Origin: Periconia sp. R9002
Taxonomy: Eukaryota; Ascomycota; Dothideomycetes; Pleosporales; Periconiaceae
Direction of reading: 5' to 3'
NCBI GenBank assembly: GCA_023627715.1
Contig: JAMAHW010000060.1
Location: 185,996 to 249,995 of the forward strand
DNA length: 64,000 nucleotides
Below the pieces are notes generated by a model. That model was not told the DNA's origin, ran no database searches, and saw only the letters and a program-made list of their open reading frames with translations. Both the position numbers and the translations under genes were made by a program. Shown here piece by piece: positions 11,538-21,689 of this stretch; within the stretch, counting starts at the first letter, position 1, and each line of letters opens with the position of its first letter.

Positions 11538-12207
11538 CTCCACAGCTTGCCGTTGGACTCAGTGGAGAGATAAGGAGGGTAAGTATGGTTGGTAGAGTTA
11601 TCGTAATGGTATCAAGTTGGAAGGTCGTGTAAAGAGGCAAAATAAGGCCAGAGTTTAGAGGTATCTTGGGAAGGGTTGTGTTGGCGAGTGGTGACGAGGG
11701 AGCAGGAATGTAGAAAGCGAGCGTGGGATAGGAAATAAATAGGCTCAGGGATGATAGATGGTTGAATCAGCTTAGCAGTGAAAGAGTTGTATGCACCGAA
11801 GAGAAAGACACGTTAGCAGTGCCATTTGTGCCGTTGGAGGCGGGGGTGGTGGTTGTATCTTTGTATGAACTATCAGTAAACGAAAAATCCCAACAATTCA
11901 CAGTAAGCTAAGACCAATGTGGCCAAATAACGGGATATGTATCTATTCCATGCTGTTGATTCCTTATAACGATTGGCCTTGTCTATGCTAATTCCATCAG
12001 TTATGCACTGCTAGGATTGTATTAGGAGTCATCGCTATATATCAAACCGAAGTCCACCTTCTTCATCCCACCAAGCTTGCCGCCGGTATAGATGTAGCTG
12101 TGAAAATACAATGGTTCAATGGGTGGTGTTAAAGAAAAAAATTACAGATGATGTCGTTTTGAAAATGTGACTCTCGCTCATCCAGTTGGTCATAATTTCG
12201 TGAATCG
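11538..12207. other. intergenic, upstream of the two-module protein
   Basis: Promoter side of the minus-strand gene ending at 9703, and 3' flank of the permease gene. Nothing else seen. Confidence 0.5.
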
Positions 12208-13688
12208 TCAGTATTGGTAGCGATACTCGACCTGGTCGTCAATCGCATTGTCGCCCAACTCTCTCCTCTTCTGGTCCAACTTTCTGTTGTGTACCCAAAG
12301 CAACGCCACAAATATCAAACACACGGCGGCTCCAGTGAGCGTTACAGCAAGGCCCGTGCGGAATCCAGTAGGGTAGAAGGGAGCCTGTTTAGTGATGAAA
12401 ACATTGCTAGCCACGAAGTTGGCGCAATTGCCGATGCCCAGAATAATGGCAGTTCCTACGGCGGTGCTAGCTCTTCCGCGCAGGTTGTTCGTCATCCACG
12501 CGATGGTCATGGACATTTGGAGGAAGGTACCGCCGCTCATTGCGAAGAGGGAGAAGTAACGGATACCAGCAGCCAAGCCACGATTATTGGAGTAGACAAG
12601 CTGAATGATCCATCCAACGGTCACCATTGTTATGCCAATAAGGATGAAAGGAAAGCGGAAGCCAATCCGGCTTGAGATCCACCCGCTGAGGATCTGGAAC
12701 ACAAGACCAGTCAACCAGACGGGAATGGACATGACTTGCGCTTTGGCGGCTTTCCAACCGAGCTCGAGAAGAATGGTGGGAATGAATGCGGACATGGAGG
12801 CGGCCGTCATGTCGCAGCAAAAGAACATGAGTGTGCTTGATTGCGTTAGCATGATATGAATGTAAAGCGCGAGAATTTGACTTACGGGAACCAGATGCGG
12901 TAATCAGTCAGCACCTTGACCCAGTTCACGGACTTGAGGTCGATTTTTTGATCACCCTTATCGCGCTGCAGCTTCATCAGCAGATGCTCCTTGTCGGCGA
13001 CAGAGAGAATCTTGGTCCTTTCTGGGAAGTCTGGCACGAGGATGAAAACCAATGCAGAGATGGTGACGGTCATGAGGCCTTCTAAGATGAAAATCCAGCG
13101 CCAGCCTTCCTTGCCCTGTATACCATTCATATTCCGGATCCCGTATGCGAGCAAACCACTAACAGCTGGTCCGAGGACGCCAAAGGTGAAGAAGCAGGCA
13201 AACCGCAAAGCAGCCTCCTTGCGCGTGTAATACTCCACAATAAGGAAGGCGGCGCCGGCGGGGAGCGTAGCTTCAAAGATTCCCATCAAGAAGCGCAAGG
13301 CAATAAGACCACCGTACGAATGAGTTAGACCCTGGCAGAAAGAGACGATACCGAGGAGCAGCATGTTGATGCCAAGGAAGACGTTCGGCTTCACCCGTGG
13401 CAGGCCCATGATGAGGTTGCTAGGAATCTCAACGAGCACAAATGGGATAAAGAAAATCCAGATGAGGGTGTTGTAGCCATTAGATGGCAGGTGGAGACTC
13501 TTCTCGAGTCCTTCGATCCGGGCATTGGCGATGTTTGTGCGATCGAGAAACAGGATAGTGTAGGTGCATCCCAGGATAGGAATCAGCCGCATGTCCAGTC
13601 TGAACATGTAGTTGGAGGGAGGGGCCGGCAAGTCGCGATGGCTGAGCTCGCTGCTCGCCGTTTCGGCGACGACCTTTTCGGTGGTCAT
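12208..13688 (-). CDS. MFS permease, anion:cation symporter (Dal5/Tna1-like) family
   Basis: Model complement(join(12208-12835, 12886-13688)), 476 aa. The 50-nt intron has donor GTAAGT, branch GCTAACG and acceptor AAG. It joins YRIWF-P to TLMFFCCDM in frame. The protein has a hydrophilic N terminus and about 12 membrane segments. It carries FLDRTNIANARI after the first helix, the hallmark of the fungal ACS family (allantoate, nicotinate and other organic-anion permeases), and a GWRWIFILEGL segment in helix 6. Length is typical, if slightly short (usual about 490-520). It probably sits in the plasma membrane and takes up a small organic anion; the substrate cannot be told from sequence. The next gene upstream is more than 4 kb away. 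Confidence 0.9.
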
Positions 13689-15039
13689 TCTATTTGTTCA
13701 CTGCAGCGGACGCTGCTCTATCACGTCTCTGTGAAGACTGAAAAAATGGTTGTGGCGAGTGGGTGGTCGGAGGTAGTCGAGGAGAGGGTCGTCCCTCCGA
13801 AAGTGGGTTCTTGGATTGATTCGGGCCCAGTTAGACCGAAAAGGGTCCGATATCTAAAAGGGTTGTGGGTGAACAAACAAGTATCCGCGCGCTTCACGCC
13901 CTCCAACATCAATTGCGACAGCCGAGAGCGAATTGGTGCAATGACAAGGGAGGTGATTGTTGGTATTCCACCTTTGGTTGCGAGTACGAAGGAGGAAAAG
14001 AAACGAAGAGGGAGAAAAGGGAAAGCGGGACATGTATGGCTACCGGAATATCCGACTACACCACAATAGTGCATTGCCCTGCATTGTACAAGAACGGAAG
14101 CAAACCCACGAGAAAAAAGAAACACAGCAATAAAAAAAGAAGCCAGACCAGGTCCAGAACCCGTATTGCAGACGCCGACGCGCCTACAGGGCCTTGACGG
14201 CTAGCCACATGCACTAGACGAGCATATCAAGGAGCAACTGCGACCGAACCGCATTTATCCCTGGCGACACATGCAATTGTACCATCAATCCTGCTTATGC
14301 TTTCGCGTACCCGACTTGTCCAACCTGTCAGTGTCTTTCCCACAGTTCACTTGTCGGCTGTTCTTATTTCGCCGATTGCCTGCGTGAGCTTATATTGAGG
14401 TGCAGGATTCCAGTCCTGGAATCCTTCACTCGTTGATCCTTCAAAGTGTTCTATGCGCGCTTGGCGCGTTTCTAGCCTCCCAATATTCATTTCCTTGTCA
14501 TTTTAGCCCGCTACTGATTCCATATATTCTCACCCCTCAATTCAATGCTATCGCCCTCCACCCTTGACATCAAAATCCTTCTCTCCCAAGATACTACAAA
14601 GGCTACACACATTATACAATCAAGCACGTGTTTGACATACGCGGCCAATCGCGTACAACCCTGGAACCGGGAAAAACCTTACCCTAGACTAGAAGCGGAC
14701 TAGAACGAGCCACATTTTCAAGTACCGTTGCACTAAGCCGTGTTTGGGATCCGCACAACGCTAGCCCGAAGCGTGAAACAGTGGGGTAACAGTGGAGTGT
14801 TCCTTTACAGTATTTCACCGCTATCGTCGCTCGTTCTGCTCGCATGGGAGTGACATGTATGCGGGATAGTTTTGTAAGTAGGCGTTTATTGGGTCTTGCA
14901 GACAGCGTTGAAGGGTTCGAACTGTATGGTTTGCGGCAATTTAGGGGAAAGGATGAGGGCAGACGAGGCTTTTGGTATGGTTTACTCGTGCTCATGGTTT
15001 TAATGTTTTTGGAAAAGTTTGTGGTTTTTTGTGTTCATG
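13689..15039. other. intergenic
   Basis: Upstream region of the permease gene, leading into the promoter-like array that begins near 15.04 kb. Open frames up to 192 codons overlap the gene antisense or its leader and show no domain. Confidence 0.5.
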
Positions 15040-16094
15040 AGATTTGTTTTCGAAATGATGGTTCTGGTACTGGTGCGCATCATCACCACTATCTTCCCCG
15101 CCCTCGTCCTCGTTCTCGTGTCAAAGCACGTGCCCACGACACAATCGACCCAAGGTATAAGTTCTGCTTTCCCTCTCTATTTATCCTCCTCTTCTTTACA
15201 CACTCTCACTTGCTTTAAGAGTAAGTCTAAAGAGGACGAATGGTCAAGCTATGTGCGCGCTGCGAGGATTCCTGGCTTACCCAAAAAATGTCGAAGATGA
15301 GCTCTATGGACTGGCCTCCAGGTTCTTGATTCCGTAGAATGCAGTGTTGATGATACTCACCACCATCGCCTCCATGCCTCTTTACTAACAATGGGGCCGT
15401 GCTCGCTCAATGATATATAGAAATACGTCTTCATCTTGTTCATTCCTTGTCTTTCCCTTCTTACATACACATATATGTAAATTCATATGCAATACGAAAC
15501 CTCCACCTAAATTTACAATGAGCTGCTTGGTCCTTTCTCTTTTCTTTCATTATTCATTTCCGAAAAAGGTACTAGGGCACATGAACACGTAACGGTCTTG
15601 GTTTTTGTCGAATGTAATGATGATGAGTTTTTTCAGCATTGTCATTACCCTTACCATACTCCATTTAACGTATATAGGCTTCGACACACCTCTGCTAATA
15701 TGCCACGAAAGTGTCCCGCAGATCTTCTAAAAAAACCGAAGAGTTCACGGCCCATGTGACACTGTCCTGCGCGCGGTCCCATAGATCCGACCTAAGGAGA
15801 CTTCATAGTGGTGTCTTGTTTCACCACTTTTCGATTTTGAGAGAGCAATGACGATGAAGATCATCATCATCACCACCACCACTCTTCCACAACTAACCTC
15901 GAAACGGCTAGCCTCCCTACTCTTACTAAGGTATATAAGTACCCCCCCTTCCCCCTTCTACCATTTTTTTTCTCTACACACTTATCCACGCAAGTGGTGA
16001 GCACCATTGAAGCTGAACAATCATACACTATATTCATGGCTGCGTGTGTGTGTGTTGCGTACTTTCCGTTTTTTTAGATAGAGAATGCGTATGG

Positions 16095-16126
<32 letters not shown>

Positions 16127-16530
16127 GTCAATCATCATCATCATCATCACCGCTCTCGTTCTTCGTCGTGACTCAACTACGAATGAGCTCCGGCCCTCAC
16201 CCTGTTTGTCCTTGCTCTTGTATAAGTACATAAGTGTTCTGCATTTTCTTAATCCTTTCTTCTTCACACCCACACACACAGCTATAACCTTTTCAGTTTA
16301 TTCTGCCAAAAATCACAAAAATTGGAGGTCCATGAGGCTGTCTTTGTGTGGTTCTCTTCACGGACATGCGATTGTGGGACATTCCTATTTTATGCTGACG
16401 TGTCCTGATCTCTAGTATTATTGATAGTGATGATTAATGTCGCCGCCAACTCTATTATTGTAGTGGGTCCTTTACAGATGTTTTGGTTTGCGCTATGCTG
16501 ATTCCAAAAGTGAATAAAATGTAACGGATC
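15040..16530 (+). repeat. tandem array 1 of diverged promoter-like units (about 260-290 bp)
   Basis: Five clear units and a probable sixth, all in plus orientation. TATA-like boxes are at 15156 (GGTATAAGT), 15414 (ATATATAG), 15671 (GTATATAGG), 15932 (GTATATAAGTAC), 16221 (GTATAAGTAC) and, weaker, near 16513. Spacings are 258, 257, 261, 289 and about 292 bp. Most units have a GATGATGA-type tract upstream (15348, 15618, 15850, 16095, 16428), usually followed by an ATCATCACC-like stretch. Each clear TATA is followed by pyrimidine-rich sequence ending in TTACACAC or TACACAC-like motifs. A TTTTCGAAATG or similar motif precedes some GATGA tracts (15047, about 15605, about 15830). Short open frames after the TATA boxes (13-29 codons) differ from unit to unit, so coding is not supported. 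Confidence 0.7.
16095..16150. repeat. GAT trinucleotide microsatellite with inverted half
   Basis: A (GAT)n run at 16095-16125 is followed, after TTGTCA, by (ATC)n. This forms a potential hairpin inside the fifth unit of array 1. Confidence 0.9.
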
Positions 16531-17862
16531 CCACGATGCTCACAATCGTCCAACCATAGAGGCTTGGCAATGTACACCCTTGTGTAGATGCGGACGGTTA
16601 TCAAAGGCGCCGCCAGATCGACGACATGGTTTAAATTATGTGAGCTTTAGAGGGCGGATTATCCAAATTCGAAATGGCGCCCGGTGGGGGTTTCGCTGTT
16701 AGCAAGGTAGTCCGCATGTTTTGGCATTTGCAGTCATCACTATTAGGTGGGTGCAAGTGCCAAGAGAATCCTCATAAGAGTGGAGGAGTCAATAAGTGGT
16801 TAACTAGCATTTAAAGGTCTTTCATCGTTTCTCTAGTGACTCCTATATAAGATGTAACTGAGGAACGAGCGTATCTCGCATTGCCTGGATTTTCCCGCAA
16901 TGCGAATACGACAGAATTTAGCCAGCGAAAGACGGCATGAGGTGGCTTTTGGTAGTTATGCTAGCGTCGTAACAATGTCCAACAGCCACGCAACAGTATA
17001 ATAGTACCTAATTCATGTCAGTCTACATCATCGCGCAGCTAACTGTCAGGCTTTGAAAATAAGTAGATCAGTATCAGCTTTGCCCTTTCTTCCTTATTGA
17101 TGGCGTCTGTGAAATCAATTCTGTATTGATATGCAGGCTGTAGAACGCAAGAGGGGCAATTTCAGCAATGCCAGTGCTTAGCAACCATTTAACAATGTGT
17201 TATCAACTTGCCATTCTTGTGCTCCAGCTCGTTTGTAACAACTGGAAGAAGCCGCGAAAATGTGCAGTGTTTTGTATGCATACCCGTCAGCTCCGCTTCA
17301 GTCTGCATGCCCCGGCAACTATGGTAAAACTCCCATACATTCATCTTATCCACTCTTTCTGTCATGTTACGTCGGTGAGTCAGAGTGAATGAGTCATGTT
17401 ATCGGTGTCCCGACAACAATGCAGCTGTGAGATGTTACTGTTCGAAGGCTTATACCACCGATTCGATTCCTTTTGAAGGTTTCTGCCGAGCGCGTCTGCC
17501 ATCTTATATGTTTTTGTATGGTTTAATCTGACTAGGTAGCCATGTATGATTGTGCTCTTGCCGAAGTCAAGTTATGTTCTCCGATTCCTCATATTTTTTC
17601 CCGACCATTCTCAGATTTATATTGTCCTTCGGCGGTGAATGCCCATGTCCAGTAAGCCTGATGTACTTGGATTCTGTCGTATTCGCTAGTTCTGCATTCT
17701 TACCCAGCTGGAGCTGCCTAAATGCGTACATGCAGCGTTACCCTCCGAGGCTGTGCCTCCGGGATTCCCCGTGGAACTCTCCGATGGCGAGCGCCGGTCA
17801 GCCGCAAAGTTATTTACTTACACTGAAGCATTTTCAATAAATATCACATACCTTTTCACGTC
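16531..17862. other. intergenic, upstream of the Zn2Cys6 regulator
   Basis: Promoter region of the gene at 17863. A TATATAAG-like string lies near 16850, but I cannot tie it to a gene or to the array. Short open frames (up to 96 codons) look random. Confidence 0.45.
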
Positions 17863-19521
17863 ATGATGCCAGAGTCACATACATGCGAGAATATTGAGGG
17901 AGGGGTTTTTGACAACTGGCCGATGGTCGTACTCCTCAACTTAGATCAATCATCCCAGCTACCGTTCGAGGGTTCCTCAATGCCGTCATCCTCGCTCCAT
18001 GGAGAACATCATCTAGCTAATTCGGACAATGCAAGCTTTGTTACGAGCCTAGTCGCATATCCGGAAAACGCGCCCGGCAGCCAGCGGGACGGATGCAGCG
18101 CCCGCAAAAGACGAGGGCACACAAAATCCAGATTGGGCTGTGTGGACTGCAAAAAACGTAAAGTTAAGGTTTGTGAATATGTAGACACGCAATAACATGC
18201 TATCACTAATATGATATTGCAGTGTCAAGAGACGTGGCCCTCATGTGCCAATTGTGAGCGACGTGGCATTGCATGCCAGTATAAGACTGTATTCAATCAA
18301 GAGCAGCATGATAGAATCATTTCCGAAGCTTTGAGCAGTCCACGCCAGTCCGTTCAATTATCTCCTATCTTGGCAAAGTTCAGCGCCATTGATATGCGTT
18401 TGTTCCATCACTTCCTTCTTGATGCTCATCCTTGCGTCCCGCGTCAACTTGAGAAGGTGTGGGTGAGGGATATGCCTGCATTCAGTCACAACGTACGGTG
18501 GTTTTCTCGGTGATTGGATGGAGGCTAACTTGATCTCCAGTACGACTATTTGATGGAAGCAATATTAGCAATATCTGGCACCCACATGAGCCTACTCCGT
18601 GAAGATGCTGAAAGCAGCTGTACGGCTTTACGTCATCGTCAAAATGCGATCAAAGGTCTCAATAATGCCCTTTTACGATGGCCACCCAAAGCAGATGAAG
18701 CACATGCAATTCTTGCTACATCATATCTGCTTGCCTTCCAATCCGGTTACATGGCCGATGGCTTTGTAGACCATGTCCTCTCACTTCGTGGCTGCAGCTT
18801 GCTCACAAAAGCAATAGAGAAAGATCATCTGGAGGGGCCATTTTCCGGAGTTAATGAAGTACAGCACATAGTTCTGGAACCTGATCCGCTTCATCGTCCT
18901 ATTGTGGATCAGAATTTGCTCATAGGTGGTCTTTCATCTTTGCAAAATGTTGGTGAACTGACTCAATTACCAATAACAAGACCTATCGAAAAGGAATTAC
19001 ATAGCAAGCTCATTGAAGCACTTGTGCCTCTAATGGTACCACCACCCCGGGCCGCTCAAAGTTTCGATGATGCCATGAATGGTAAACAAGGGACCGACCC
19101 AATTTATCTAGAAGCTGTACCGACCCCTGATCCCATCCGAGCAACCACTGCAATGGTGGCTTGCTTCAATGTTCTGACAGCCTGGCCACACGACGAGGTC
19201 ATGCATATCATATCACCAAACAACACGCTGGGACGAATCCTATTATCGCATTTTGCGGCAATTAGGTTCCTGCATACCCCTGCTGCACCGGGTGTTGCAG
19301 AGAGGAAGCATTTGGTCAAGGCATTGATTGAATGGTGTGAAGACATTGTCGGCTCCGTACAAGACGATGAGAGGAAAAAATGGACGAGATATGTCCGGTG
19401 GCCTGCCGTTATGTTCGATGGAATGAGGTGGTGTTTGAATAGGAAAAAGGACTTGACGGTGGCGGATATAACTGAGGTGCTGCTTCATAATCCGGAGGTG
19501 TTTTCAGGAGTGAGGGGCTGA
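17863..19521 (+). CDS. Zn(II)2Cys6 transcription factor
   Basis: Model join(17863-18168, 18223-18492, 18541-19521), 518 aa. Introns are GTTTGT...TTGCAG (54 nt, splitting the zinc cluster between Lys102 and Cys103) and GTACGG...TCCAG (48 nt, branch GCTAACT). The binuclear cluster has all six cysteines: C93-x2-C96-x6-C103-x6-C110-x2-C113-x6-C120, preceded by basic RKRRGHTKSR. An acidic/serine-rich N terminus comes first. The C-terminal two thirds is helical and matches the general middle homology region of the Upc2/sterol-control-like class (a YLMEAILAISGTHMS-like segment and a heptad-rich remainder). It should be a nuclear DNA-binding regulator; targets are unknown. It sits between the two promoter-like arrays and upstream of the secreted protease-like gene on the same strand, but nothing proves a regulatory link. 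Confidence 0.92.
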
Positions 19522-20059
19522 GGTTACGGTTTGGGGGATGGTTTAATCGTACTAACTTTACTTTTGTAATTCCAGTTATTTGACTTATAAATAATCCTCC
19601 TGTGATATCTTGCCTTGTCGTAGCAGAAAGTGGTGTCGATTTCATGATTTGATTTCCTACTAGGTGCTATCTTATTGGCTAGAAAGATTCTAAGGCGCAA
19701 CCTACTAGTGCACGTGATGAATTGTCTCACGATCATATGACGGACGTGAACGCCTGGCCATCCTCGTACAATACGGTCGTTCAATATACGAAAGCGGCTG
19801 AAGGAGTTCGCTTACGTTGGATAATACTGGAGCTTGCTGCGCAGATAGATGCTCGGATTATACGACGCATCGATGACTCCGGTCTCAGCCTCAAGGCTAC
19901 TCCACTTGCGTGTAACCTGAGTAGTCGTAGGTCGACATACCACGGCCGACAAGCTATGAAGATGAAGCCTTCTCTCTGTATATAAGTGCACCTACAATGC
20001 CTTCTCAAGTGCAACAATCCAGGCTACTATCCTGTTTTTTCATTCCACAAATCGTCAAA
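19522..20059. other. intergenic with promoter of the next gene
   Basis: Holds the TATA box at 19979 and the leader of the protease-like gene. No other gene seen. Confidence 0.5.
19979..19986 (+). promoter_or_regulatory. TATA box for the aspartic-protease-like gene
   Basis: TATATAAG about 80 bp before the ATG at 20060. This spacing rules out the upstream in-frame ATG at 19997 as the usual start, because it would lie at or before the expected transcript start. Confidence 0.6.
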
Positions 20060-21400
20060 ATGTTTCCCAACATCGCCGTATTCTCCACCAAGGTCTTCAT
20101 TTCCCTCTTTGCCATCCTTAAATCCACCTCTGCTATCTATCCCACCATAGGTACCTCCTCCCTAATCCCATGGAGCGAAACCACCGACAGTGGCGGTGTG
20201 CCCAGCCACACCCCCTTCACGTTCTCCAACACTCCTCATGCCCGCATACGGTTTTCGCACACAGATGATGCTCTCGGTGGCGATTGGGAAGGCAGTCAGT
20301 GGTCCTTCCAGGTCGACACCGGAACCTGTGGTATTATTGCACATCACGAACGCATCAACCTGCACCCCATTGAGAAAAAAGATCCAACTGCATCTGACCC
20401 TACCACAAACCAAGGGCAAGAATGGCTGTCGAGCAGTAAGATTCTCTACACCGGGTACTGGGTCCCGCGCTACGTAACGTTTGTCCACAGCAACCCGGTC
20501 ATCAAGACCTATCAGCCCGTGCTGGCAGTAACCAAAAAATTCATCAACTGCAATTGGTGGGAGCCAAGCTATGGAAGCACATGTCCAGGAGCCAGTGAGG
20601 AGGACGAGTCCTTATGGAGTACTATAACGAATTTAGGCATTGGATATGGACGGAGCTACGACGGCCAACCGCAGGGCACTCCGGACAAGAACCCCCTGCT
20701 GAACATCGATACAATAGGCAATATAGCTCTCAACTCCCTGACGAAATTTCATCCTGGATGGCGCATCGATGAGACTGGGATCCAAGTCGGACTCACGGAC
20801 AGTATATGGAACGATCCGACCCGGCCGACTCGCGCCGAAATCCCACTACCAACACCCATTCCACCTCCACCTCCCGCGACGTTGGGAAGAAACCCTCATT
20901 TCGACTGGCAAGAGGTGCGCGGCTGCGTAAAATTTCCACCAATTTCAGGCAGCACAACTTCCCCTTCTTGCCATGATGTGGCGATGCTGCTCGACACAGG
21001 GATCAACTGGTCTTCGATCCGGGTAGACAACGAAACGGCGTGGACGGTGCGGAAAGATAACGATACCCAAATTCTCAAAGACAATCAGATCGTAGACGTG
21101 TTTGCGGTTTTTCCGAATGCGCTTTCCCCGACAGCGAGTAGGAGAGTTCAATTGTACAAATTTCTGTCGTCGACGAGTTCGCAGCCACCTGCGTGCTATT
21201 GGACACCAGAGTATACCAAGGTTCACTATGACAATGAACATAATCGACCGAAGTTTGTGAATACTGGGAGGCGAGCGTTTCGAGTTTTAGCCTTTTTGTT
21301 GGATCCGTTGAACGGTCGGGTAGGGTTTCAGCTAAGAACCGATACCTGTGCGGTTCCCACTTTTCCCAGCTACTTTGGAATGACGCCAGCCCCGCCATAA
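20060..21400 (+). CDS. secreted pepsin-like (A1 aspartic protease-like) protein
   Basis: Intronless, 446 aa from the ATG at 20060, which has the strong context GTCAAAATG and begins a signal peptide (hydrophobic residues 5-25, ending STSA). Two hydrophobic-hydrophobic-DTG motifs are present: FQVDTGTCGI with Asp86 and AMLLDTGINWS with Asp312. Their order and the GIGYG segment between them fit the bilobal aspartic protease fold. The 226-residue spacing is longer than the roughly 180 of pepsin, and the residues after DTG (T-C and I-N) differ from the usual S-S/S-T. A proline-rich insert (about 262-272) separates the lobes. No propeptide of usual size is obvious, since the first DTG comes early. 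It may be a diverged protease or an inactive, binding-type relative. Confidence 0.75.
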   Translation: MFPNIAVFSTKVFISLFAILKSTSAIYPTIGTSSLIPWSETTDSGGVPSHTPFTFSNTPHARIRFSHTDDALGGDWEGSQWSFQVDTGTCGIIAHHERINLHPIEKKDPTASDPTTNQGQEWLSSSKILYTGYWVPRYVTFVHSNPVIKTYQPVLAVTKKFINCNWWEPSYGSTCPGASEEDESLWSTITNLGIGYGRSYDGQPQGTPDKNPLLNIDTIGNIALNSLTKFHPGWRIDETGIQVGLTDSIWNDPTRPTRAEIPLPTPIPPPPPATLGRNPHFDWQEVRGCVKFPPISGSTTSPSCHDVAMLLDTGINWSSIRVDNETAWTVRKDNDTQILKDNQIVDVFAVFPNALSPTASRRVQLYKFLSSTSSQPPACYWTPEYTKVHYDNEHNRPKFVNTGRRAFRVLAFLLDPLNGRVGFQLRTDTCAVPTFPSYFGMTPAPP

Positions 21401-21689
21401 GATAGATGCGATATAGCTTAACACAGTATAAGAGCGAAATGGTTGGGTTTAAGGGGGTAACTTAGTGAGTTTAACTTTAAGCCCTATAGCAATATACTCG
21501 TCTGTGTACCATCCTGGCCAAGGACGTTACCAAGTGTTTTTTCTGCCTGCGTCGAGAACCCAGGGTAGTAATACTCTGTGATGATCAATTGACAATTCAA
21601 TCCAGAGAAAAGTAGACGAACAACACAAGATGTGTCTGCATCTAAGGCCGAAGCTTCTAATAACTGGGACGTGCCGTTTTGACTACGAA

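Noticed and set aside
16095..16150. CRISPR-like repeat run
   Set aside because: It is a plain GAT/ATC microsatellite without spacers.
19997..20059. Upstream in-frame ATG as start of the protease-like gene
   Set aside because: It lies only about 10 bp after the TATA box at 19979-19986 and would bury the signal peptide; the ATG at 20060 has the better context.
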